From: DASUPK01 sp963728875
GTDB lineage: Bacteria > Actinomycetota > Thermoleophilia > Solirubrobacterales > 70-9
Assembly: GCA_963728875.1 (NCBI GenBank)
Contig: CAVSLJ010000007.1
Span: 62,001-126,000, forward strand
Direction of reading: 5' to 3'
DNA: 64,000 nucleotides
The notes under the pieces: model-generated
Seen by the model: only the letters and a program-made list of their open reading frames with translations
What the model was told of the DNA's origin: nothing
Database searches by the model: none
Position numbers and translations under genes: made by a program
Part shown: piece by piece, positions 7,924 to 14,420 of the stretch
How positions within the stretch are numbered: position 1 is the stretch's first letter
Layout: each line of letters opens with the position of its first letter

Positions 7924-8748
7924 ATGAGCGAGCGAGACGGATTTGCGCATGGCGTCCCCTGCTGGGTCGACACCTGGCAGCCCGATGCGGACGCCGCGAT
8001 GAGCTTCTACACGGAGCTGTTCGGGTGGGAGGTCGAGGACACGATGCCCGACGGCGTCGAGGGCACCCACTACATGTGCAGCCTCCGTGGCCGAGACGTG
8101 GCGGCGATCGCCTCCCGCCCGAATGCCGCCCCGGACGTCACCGCGTGGACCACGTACGTCTGGGTCGATGATGTGGACGCAACGATCGCCAAGGCGAGGG
8201 ACGCAGGCGGCAGCACCCTGGTGGAGCCGTTCGACGCTCTCGACGGAGGCCGGATCGCGGTGATCGCCGATCCCGCCGGCGCCGCGATCGGGATCTGGCA
8301 GCCGGGAGCCCACAAGGGGGCTCAGCTCGTCAACGAGCCGAGCGCCTACGCGATGAGCGCGCTCATGACCGCCGACCCCGAGGGAGCGAAGCGTTTCTAT
8401 CCCGACGTCTTTGGCTGGGAGATCGAAGCATTCGAGATGGGCAGCGACGAGATGGTGATGTGGCTCGTGCCGGGCTACGTCGGCGGAGAGCCACAGCAGC
8501 CCGTCCGGCGCGACGTCGTCGCCGCAATGCTGCCGCCCAGCGCCAACGGCGACGCGCCACCCCCACATTGGAACGTCGACTTCTGGATCGCTGACGTCGA
8601 TGCCGCTGCGGCCAAGGTCGAGCAGCTCGGGGGCCAGATCCTCACTCCTCCGTATGACATTCCGAGCACCGGTCTTCGCCAGGGGGCCTTCATGGACCCG
8701 CAGGGCGCGACCTTCTCGCTGACCCAGCCGCCCAGCGGCGCGACCTAG
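7924..8748 (+). CDS. VOC family protein with two glyoxalase-like domains
   Basis: A 274-residue protein with two vicinal-oxygen-chelate domains (about 8-125 and 140-270). Both have the SFYTELFGWEV / RFYPDVFGWEI start and an end of the IAVIADPAGAAIGIWQ / GAFMDPQGATFSLTQ type. Such tandem proteins resemble actinobacterial hydroxylase- or glyoxalase-like proteins; substrate and metal use cannot be read from sequence. The ribosome site is a strong GAGGAGG-like run. It shares a divergent promoter with the HxlR-SCP2 regulator and is its likely target. Confidence 0.85.
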   Translation: MSERDGFAHGVPCWVDTWQPDADAAMSFYTELFGWEVEDTMPDGVEGTHYMCSLRGRDVAAIASRPNAAPDVTAWTTYVWVDDVDATIAKARDAGGSTLVEPFDALDGGRIAVIADPAGAAIGIWQPGAHKGAQLVNEPSAYAMSALMTADPEGAKRFYPDVFGWEIEAFEMGSDEMVMWLVPGYVGGEPQQPVRRDVVAAMLPPSANGDAPPPHWNVDFWIADVDAAAAKVEQLGGQILTPPYDIPSTGLRQGAFMDPQGATFSLTQPPSGAT

Positions 8749-8760
8749 GTCCCGACGGAT

Positions 8761-8793
8761 CGTCAGGCCCTGCAGGTGGCGCCGCGCCTGACG
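8761..8793. terminator. Hairpin between convergent genes
   Basis: CGTCAGGC at 8761-8768 is perfectly complementary to GCCTGACG at 8786-8793, with a GC-rich 17-nt loop. It ends directly at the stop of the leftward membrane-protein gene and follows the VOC gene by 12 bp. Confidence 0.6.
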
Positions 8794-9225
8794 CTAGAAG
8801 GCGCTGCTCGTCCCCGCCGCGCGCAGCGCGAGCAGGAAGATCACCAGGCAGGCCGTCGCCATGATCCCGGTCTCGCGGCGGACGATCGCCGATGCGATCT
8901 GCGTCTGCCGCTCCTCGGGAAGCGACCGGAACTCGAGGTCCCCCAGCTCCTGCGCGGCCGCGCCGGCCCGGATCACCTCGGCGAGCAGCGAGATCACCAG
9001 CGGCAACCCCCCGTACAGGTAGTGCAGCTCGTCGGCGTGATGGCCGCCGAAGGCGAGCGCGAGGCCCAGCAGCGCCTGGAGCGCGACCGTCACCTGCGCG
9101 ATCCGGAGCGCGTACCAGAACCCCACCGTCGGCCGATCCTGGACCCAGGTGATCCCGCCCCAGACCCCCGCCACCAGATTGGCGGCGATCAGACAGACAC
9201 CGACTACGAGATGGACTTCCGCCAC
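8794..9225 (-). CDS. Integral membrane protein, unknown function
   Basis: A 143-residue protein with four likely membrane segments (VVGVCLIAANLVAGVWGG; IAQVTVALQALLGLALA; YLYGGLPLVISLLAEVI; IMATACLVIFLLAL). A charged stretch, FRSLPEERQTQIASAIVRRE, precedes the last one. A histidine pair (GGHHADELHYLYG) lies between segments 2 and 3. I do not recognise the family. It is divergent from nuoA with 135 bp between, so it may share regulation with complex I, but nothing in the sequence proves a functional link. Confidence 0.7.
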   Translation of the reverse strand: MAEVHLVVGVCLIAANLVAGVWGGITWVQDRPTVGFWYALRIAQVTVALQALLGLALAFGGHHADELHYLYGGLPLVISLLAEVIRAGAAAQELGDLEFRSLPEERQTQIASAIVRRETGIMATACLVIFLLALRAAGTSSAF

Positions 9226-9307
9226 GGCCGCGGCAGCTTAGGGGGTGTCGAAGCGCAAAGCCGCCAAAAAGGGTCGGGATTTGGCTTCCTGATGCGGAAA
9301 AGCACTA

Positions 9308-9348
9308 TGTAACACCTTGCTACAAAGTCGCCGACGCGGTGGTATAAC
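9308..9348 (+). promoter_or_regulatory. Candidate nuo operon promoter with a palindrome
   Basis: TATAAC at 9343-9348 is a good -10 element 12 bp before the nuoA GTG, so the transcript would begin only a few bases before the start codon. The -35 match is poor: TTGCTA at 9317-9322 is 20 bp away. Over that region lies an imperfect palindrome, TGTAACA-CCT-TGCTACA (9308-9324, one mismatch), a possible operator for the complex I operon. Confidence 0.4.
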
Positions 9349-9360
9349 GCCCAGCGGACC

Positions 9361-9720
9361 GTGCTTCAGAGCTACCTCCCAGTTCTCGTGTTCGCAGGCC
9401 TCGGGATCATCGTGGGAGGCGCCTTCGCACTGTTGAACTCGATCACCGGGCCGAAGCGCCCCAATCCGATCAAGGGGCAGCCCTATGAGTGCGGGCTCCC
9501 CTCCCACATCACGCGGACCTTCCGCTTCGGCGTGAGCTTCTACATGATCGCGATGCTCTTCATCCTGTTCGACATCGAGGTCGTCTTCCTCTATCCGGTC
9601 GGCGTCCTGGTGCAGCTCACGAAGAGCGTCTTCGTCCTTGGAGAGATCCTCGTCTTCGTCGCGCTGTTGCTCGTCGCCCTGGTCTTCGTCTGGCGTCGAG
9701 GAGCGCTCGATTGGAAGTAG
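9361..9720 (+). CDS. nuoA: NADH-quinone oxidoreductase subunit A
   Basis: A 119-residue three-helix membrane subunit of complex I, near the quinone channel. Family marks are KRPNPIKGQPYECGL (conserved Cys loop), RFGVSFYMIAMLFILFDIEVVFLYP and the C-terminal WRRGALDWK. It starts with GTG, and no Shine-Dalgarno is obvious, which suits a near-leaderless transcript. It is the first gene of the 14-gene nuo operon; nuoB starts inside its last codons. Confidence 0.95.
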   Translation: MLQSYLPVLVFAGLGIIVGGAFALLNSITGPKRPNPIKGQPYECGLPSHITRTFRFGVSFYMIAMLFILFDIEVVFLYPVGVLVQLTKSVFVLGEILVFVALLLVALVFVWRRGALDWK

Positions 9721-10430
9721 AGCGGGAGAGCCTCCGAGCCCGCCAGCTGCGAGCCCGGGACCTGCTGCGCGGGGACCTGGAGGGGCGCGACCTCGAGGAG
9801 TACGTCGAGGAGCGCCTCCTCACCACGACACTCGAGAACGTCCTGAACTGGGGACGGTCCAACGCGCTCTTCCCGATGACCTTCGGCCTCGCCTGCTGCG
9901 CCATCGAGATGATGTCGATGGTCACCTCGCGCTACGACATCGCGCGGTTCGGCGCCGAGGCCTTCCGCGCCTCGCCGCGGCAGGCGGACATGTTGATTCT
10001 GTCGGGCCGGGTCTCGGTGAAGATGGCGCCGGTCGTCCGCCGCGTCTACGACCAGATGCTCGAGCCCAAGTGGGTGGTCGCGATGGGCGCCTGCTCCTCG
10101 TCGGGCGGGATGTTCGCCAACTACGCCGTCGTCCAGGGCGCGGACAAGTTCATGCCGGTCGACATCCATGTGCCGGGCTGCCCGCCGCGCCCCGAGGCCC
10201 TGCTCCACGGCTTCAACAAACTGCAGCGGCTGGTCCGCGGCCAGCCCGACCTCGGCTGGCGCGAGCGCTACAACGCGTCCGGCACGGAGGAGTGGGCGCG
10301 CTTCGAGTCTGGCGAGCCGAGCAAGGAGGCGCTCGAGCGCGCCGCGCAAGCCGTCAGGGAGCCCGAGGATACGAGAGGGGGCTCCGCAGGCGAAGCCGAG
10401 GAGCCACCCGATTCATGGGGAACCCGTTAA
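9711..10430 (+). CDS. nuoB: NADH-quinone oxidoreductase subunit B
   Basis: A peripheral-arm subunit carrying the N2 [4Fe-4S] cluster that hands electrons to quinone. The tandem cysteines in FGLACCAIEMM, the cysteine in AMGACSSSGGMF and that in VPGCPPRPEA are all present. The start TTG at 9711 overlaps nuoA by 10 bp and has a GAGGAG site 7 nt upstream. At 239 residues it is longer than typical NuoB because of an extra Glu/Ala-rich C-terminal tail of about 45 residues. That tail contains a short hairpin repeat (10377-10409). Confidence 0.95.
   Translation: MEVERESLRARQLRARDLLRGDLEGRDLEEYVEERLLTTTLENVLNWGRSNALFPMTFGLACCAIEMMSMVTSRYDIARFGAEAFRASPRQADMLILSGRVSVKMAPVVRRVYDQMLEPKWVVAMGACSSSGGMFANYAVVQGADKFMPVDIHVPGCPPRPEALLHGFNKLQRLVRGQPDLGWRERYNASGTEEWARFESGEPSKEALERAAQAVREPEDTRGGSAGEAEEPPDSWGTR
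10377..10409 (-). repeat. Short hairpin repeat (family 2) at the nuoB 3' end
   Basis: GGCTCC and GGAGCC flank the segment, and the reverse complement reads GGCTCCTCGGCTTCGCCT in its core. The same core occurs after the VOC gene at 30820-30851 (TACG for TTCG) and, with changes, in nuoN at 24345-24376. Here it is read in frame as part of the NuoB tail. Confidence 0.6.
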
Positions 10431-10990
10431 TGCCCGACGCTCCGGGGCTTGAACTGATCGCCCAGGGAATCGAGAAGGGGCGGCAGGGAACCGTCATCGA
10501 GACCTCGGTCGAGCACGACCGCGCGACGCTCGTCGTGAACCCCGACGGGATCCTCCACGCGCTCACCTGGCTCCGGGACACGCCCGACCAGGGCTACCGC
10601 TTCCTCTCCAGCCTGCACGCGGCCGACTACCTGCCCGCCACCCCGCGCTTCGCCGTCCACTACGAGTTGCTCTGCCGTGAGCGGATGGAGCGCCTGCGCG
10701 TCAAGGCGCTGCTCGCCGACCCGGCCGCCAGCGACGAGCCGATCGGGGCCGCCGCGACCGAGAACCTCCCCGAGCTGGACTCCTGCGTGGCCCTTTATCC
10801 GACGGCGGATTTCCAGGAGCGCGAGGCCTACGACTTCTTCGGGATCGTCTTCCGCGGCCACCCGGACCTGCGGCGCATCCTGATGCCCGAGGACTACGTC
10901 GGCTGGCCGCAGCGTCGCGACTTCCCGATCGGCGGCGAGCCCGTCCTCTTCACCCACAACGAGATCGAAGCGCCAAGGTGGTTCGAGTAG
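10430..10990 (+). CDS. nuoC: NADH-quinone oxidoreductase subunit C
   Basis: A 186-residue 30-kDa-type subunit of the complex I peripheral arm. Family marks are RFLSSLHAADYLP, FAVHYELLCR, ALYPTADFQEREAYDFFGIVFRGH (given here in parts: ADFQEREAYDFFG and FRGHPDLRRILMP) and WPQRRDFPIGGEP. I place the start at ATG 10430, overlapping the nuoB stop as TAATG. An alternative in-frame ATG at 10415 would add five residues. It is separate from NuoD, not fused as in Escherichia coli. Confidence 0.93.
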   Translation: MPDAPGLELIAQGIEKGRQGTVIETSVEHDRATLVVNPDGILHALTWLRDTPDQGYRFLSSLHAADYLPATPRFAVHYELLCRERMERLRVKALLADPAASDEPIGAAATENLPELDSCVALYPTADFQEREAYDFFGIVFRGHPDLRRILMPEDYVGWPQRRDFPIGGEPVLFTHNEIEAPRWFE

Positions 10991-12294
10991 TGGCCGACGA
11001 GCTGCTCAGGGACGAGGCGGATGTCACCGAGCGCGGCGTCGCCCGCGAGGCGGAGGACCCGTCGGCGCCGCTGGTGGACGCCGCCGAGATCGAGCATCGG
11101 GACCTCGAGGGGCCCGGCCTCGAGCCCGAGCAGGAGGTCCTCACGATCAACATGGGCCCCCACCACCCCGCGACCCATGGAGTCCTCCGGCTGATCGTGA
11201 CGCTCCAGGGCGAGCGGATCCTCGCCTGCAAGCCGATCATGGGCTACCTCCACACGGGCATCGAGAAGTCCTGCGAGGACAAGAGCTACTGGAAGGTCAT
11301 CCCGTTCGTGGAGCGGATGGACTACCTCTCCTACTTCTTCCAGATGGAGTCCTTCTGCGGTTGCGTCGAGCGGCTGATCGAGCTCGAGATCCCGAACCGC
11401 GCCAGGTACCTGCGGATCCTCCACATGGAGCTCAACCGGATCCACTCGCACCTGGTCTGGCTCGGTACCTCCGCCCTGGACCTCGGCGCGATCTCGATGT
11501 TCTGGTACTGCTTCCGCGAGAGGGACACGATCCTCGACCTGTTCGAGATGTCCGCCGGGCAGCGGATGCACACCCGCTACTTCCAGGTCGGCGGCGTCTT
11601 CGAGGACATCCCCGTCGGCTTCGAGCGGAAGGTCCGGCAGTTCACGGATGCGATGCCGAGCCGAATCGACCAGTACGAGGCGCTGCTCGACAAGAACGAG
11701 ATCTTCCTGCACCGCACCCGGAACGTCGGGATCGTCTCGCGGGAGCGCCTGCTCGAGCTGGGCGTCACCGGCCCGTTGCTGCGCGCCGCGGGCGAGCCCT
11801 GGGACCTGCGCAAGTCCCCCGGATACCTGGGCTACGACGACTTCGAGTTCAAGATCCCGGTCGGCACGGTCGGCGACGGCTACGACCGCTACCGCGTGCG
11901 CCTCCAGGAGATGCGGGAGTCGGTGCGGATCATCGAGCAGGTCCTCGACGGCCTCCCCGAGGGTCCCTGGATCTCCGACGATCGCAAGTACGTCCTGCCC
12001 CCACGCGACGAGCTGCCGACCTCGATGGAGGCCCTGATCCACCATTTCAAGCTCGTCACCGAGGGCTACCGGGTCCCGCCCGGCGAGCTCTACTACTCGA
12101 TCGAGTCGCCGCGAGGGGAGCTCGGCTGCTTCGTGCTGGCTGACGGGTCCAGCAAGCCGGCCAGGGTCCACTTCCGGGACCCCTCCTTCGTCAACCTGCA
12201 GGCCTTCAGCGACATGTCGGTCGGCGGGCTGATCGCCGACCTGATCCAGAACCTGGCGATGCTCGACCCGATCATCGGAGGTGTCGACCGGTGA
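10990..12294 (+). CDS. nuoD: NADH-quinone oxidoreductase subunit D
   Basis: The 49-kDa-type subunit that forms the quinone site with NuoB. Conserved stretches include NMGPHHPATHGVLRL (quinone-site histidine), GYLHTGIEK, LNRIHSHLVWLGT and the C-terminal SFVNLQAFSDMSVGG and DPIIGGVDR. The start GTG at 10990 overlaps the nuoC stop (TAGTG); a GTG at 10978 is an alternative. About 45 acidic, poorly conserved residues precede the conserved core. The 60 bp to nuoE is the first real gap of the operon. Confidence 0.95.
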   Translation: MADELLRDEADVTERGVAREAEDPSAPLVDAAEIEHRDLEGPGLEPEQEVLTINMGPHHPATHGVLRLIVTLQGERILACKPIMGYLHTGIEKSCEDKSYWKVIPFVERMDYLSYFFQMESFCGCVERLIELEIPNRARYLRILHMELNRIHSHLVWLGTSALDLGAISMFWYCFRERDTILDLFEMSAGQRMHTRYFQVGGVFEDIPVGFERKVRQFTDAMPSRIDQYEALLDKNEIFLHRTRNVGIVSRERLLELGVTGPLLRAAGEPWDLRKSPGYLGYDDFEFKIPVGTVGDGYDRYRVRLQEMRESVRIIEQVLDGLPEGPWISDDRKYVLPPRDELPTSMEALIHHFKLVTEGYRVPPGELYYSIESPRGELGCFVLADGSSKPARVHFRDPSFVNLQAFSDMSVGGLIADLIQNLAMLDPIIGGVDR

Positions 12295-12354
12295 GCCCGC
12301 TGCATTCCCAAAGGCGAGCGGCCCTGGACCGCCGATCCCGGGCACATCCACGAC

Positions 12355-13110
12355 GTGCCCGAGCCGCCGCCCATGCCGGACGAGCAGGAGCAGGTGGGCG
12401 TCGACATCCCGGCCGAGGAGATCGAGGTCATCCAGGCCAGCACCGAGGAGCGTCAGCCTCACGGCGAGGCAGCCCCGGTCCCGGAGCCCTCAGAGGTCGA
12501 GGTCCCGCGCGGGCTTGCGCAGGAGATCCGGCAAGCGATGAGGCGGTACCCGCAGGAACGCTCCGCGGCGATCCCCGCGCTCTGGGCCGTACAGCGCCGC
12601 TACGGCTGGTGCACGCCGGAGGGCATCGAGCAGGCCGCGGCGGTCATGGGCGTGACCCCCGGCTACCTCGAGTCGGTCGCCAGCTTCTACGACCTCTTCC
12701 GCCTCGAGCCCGAGGGCGAGCACCAGGTCCTGGTCTGCACCAACATCAGCTGCTGGCTGCGCGGCGCGGATCGCCTGCTCGAGGCGTTCGGCGAGGCCGC
12801 CGGGGTCGACGGCCAGGGGACCTCCGAGGACGGCAAGGTATTCGTCCGTCGATTCGAGTGCCTGGGCGCCTGCGACCTCGCCCCGATGGCCTCGATCGAC
12901 GAGCGCTACTACGGGCCGCTCACCGAGGAGGACGCGGAGACCGCCGTCGAGCAGCTGCGCAAGAACCGCGCGGAGATCCTGCCGGAGAAGCGCCTCCAGG
13001 ACCGGCCCGCCGCCGGTGGCCCGAAGGGCGGTGGCGACAGGCGCATCGCCCGCCATCCCGTGAACAAGGGCACCCGCCCCAAGCCCAAGGCCAAGAAGGG
13101 GAAGAAGTAG
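12355..13110 (+). CDS. nuoE: NADH-quinone oxidoreductase subunit E
   Basis: The 24-kDa-type subunit with the N1a [2Fe-2S] cluster. The ligands are in VCTNISCWLRG (C-x4-C) and ECLGACDLAP (C-x3-C). The thioredoxin-like core is at about residues 45-205. It has an acidic N-terminal extension rich in Pro/Glu and an unusual Lys/Arg-rich C-terminal tail (NKGTRPKPKAKKGKK), giving 251 residues against about 170 in E. coli. The GTG start follows 60 bp after nuoD; ATG 12373 is an alternative start. Confidence 0.93.
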   Translation: MPEPPPMPDEQEQVGVDIPAEEIEVIQASTEERQPHGEAAPVPEPSEVEVPRGLAQEIRQAMRRYPQERSAAIPALWAVQRRYGWCTPEGIEQAAAVMGVTPGYLESVASFYDLFRLEPEGEHQVLVCTNISCWLRGADRLLEAFGEAAGVDGQGTSEDGKVFVRRFECLGACDLAPMASIDERYYGPLTEEDAETAVEQLRKNRAEILPEKRLQDRPAAGGPKGGGDRRIARHPVNKGTRPKPKAKKGKK

Positions 13111-14420
13111 TGGCCTCGGCGGAGACCCGGATCCTCTTCCGGAACATCGACGAGCCCGGGCTCGCCTCGATCAAGACGTACCGCAAGTTCGGCGGCTACC
13201 AGTCGATTCGCAAGGCCTACAAGGAGATGACGCCCGAGGAGGTCCTGAAGGAGCTGGAGGACTCGGGACTGCGCGGCCGCGGCGGCGCCGGCTTCTCGAT
13301 GGGCAAGAAGGCCTCGTTCCTGCCTCGGGGCGACATGGACAAGTACCTGTGCTGCAACGCCGACGAGTCGGAGCCGGGCGCCTTCAAGGACCGCGAGCTG
13401 ATGCAGAAGAACCCGCACCAGCTGCTCGAGGGAATCATCATCGCCGCCCGCGCCGCCCAGGCCAACCGCTGCTTCATCTACATCCGAGGCGAGTACGACC
13501 TCCAGGGCGACATCCTCGATCAGGCGGTCGAGGAGGCCTACGACGCCGGCTTCCTCGGTGACGACGTGCTCGGCACAGGCGAGCAGGTCGAGCTGGTCGT
13601 CCACCGCGGCGCCGGCGCCTACATCTGCGGCGAGGAGACCGCCCTGCTCGATTCGCTGGAGGGCAAGCGCGGCAACCCGCGGCTGAAGCCCCCGTTCCCC
13701 GCAGTCCAGGGCCTCTACGACGGGCCGACGCTGATCAACAACGTCGAGACACTCTCCAACGCTCCGCACATCATCGCCTCGGGCGCCAAGTGGTTCACGA
13801 GCTTCGGGACCGAGCAGTCGCCGGGCACCAAGGTGGTCTCGGTCTCCGGCGACGTGCAGCGGCCCGGCAACTACGAGGTCGAGCTCGGCATCCCGACGAA
13901 GGACCTGATCAACGACCTCGCCGGCGGCCCGCTGGAGGGGCGCACGATCAAGGGGATCTTCCCCGGTGGCTCCTCCTCCCCGGTGCTTCTCACCGACGAG
14001 GCCATGGACCTGCCGTACAGCTTCGAGGCGATGCAGGAGGCCGGGTCGATGCTCGGCTCCGGCTCGATCATCGTCTTCGACGACACCACCAGCGTCGTCG
14101 AGCTCGCGCTGCGGACCGCGCGCTTCTACCACCACGAGTCCTGCGGCAAGTGCACACCCTGCCGCGAGGGAACCAACTGGACGGTGAAGATGCTGGAGCG
14201 GATGATCCGCGGTGAGGCGACGCCGATCGACCTCGAGACGGTCGCCTCGGTTCAGACCAACATCATCGGAAACTGCCTCTGCGTGCTCGGCGACTCGATG
14301 GCCATGCCGGTCGGCGCGATGGTGGAGAAGTTCCGCGACGAGTTCATCGAGGCGATCCAGCACGTTGATGCGAGGGCGCGCGACAGCGCGACCCGTCATA
14401 TGTCAGGCCTGGCCGCATGA
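13110..14420 (+). CDS. nuoF: NADH-quinone oxidoreductase subunit F
   Basis: The 51-kDa-type subunit that binds NADH and FMN and carries the N3 [4Fe-4S] cluster. Marks are the glycine-rich GLRGRGGAGFSMGKK, CCNADESEPGAFKDR, GAGAYICGEETALLDSLEG and the cluster motif HHESCGKCTPCREGT, with the fourth cysteine in GNCLCVLGD. The start GTG 13110 overlaps the nuoE stop (TAGTG). Its length of 436 residues is normal. Its stop overlaps the nuoG ATG. Confidence 0.95.
   Translation: MASAETRILFRNIDEPGLASIKTYRKFGGYQSIRKAYKEMTPEEVLKELEDSGLRGRGGAGFSMGKKASFLPRGDMDKYLCCNADESEPGAFKDRELMQKNPHQLLEGIIIAARAAQANRCFIYIRGEYDLQGDILDQAVEEAYDAGFLGDDVLGTGEQVELVVHRGAGAYICGEETALLDSLEGKRGNPRLKPPFPAVQGLYDGPTLINNVETLSNAPHIIASGAKWFTSFGTEQSPGTKVVSVSGDVQRPGNYEVELGIPTKDLINDLAGGPLEGRTIKGIFPGGSSSPVLLTDEAMDLPYSFEAMQEAGSMLGSGSIIVFDDTTSVVELALRTARFYHHESCGKCTPCREGTNWTVKMLERMIRGEATPIDLETVASVQTNIIGNCLCVLGDSMAMPVGAMVEKFRDEFIEAIQHVDARARDSATRHMSGLAA

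Noticed and set aside
9250..9290. Short GCCAAA/TTTGGC inverted repeat upstream of nuoA
   Set aside because: Only six base pairs with a long loop; expected by chance and not clearly placed as terminator or operator.
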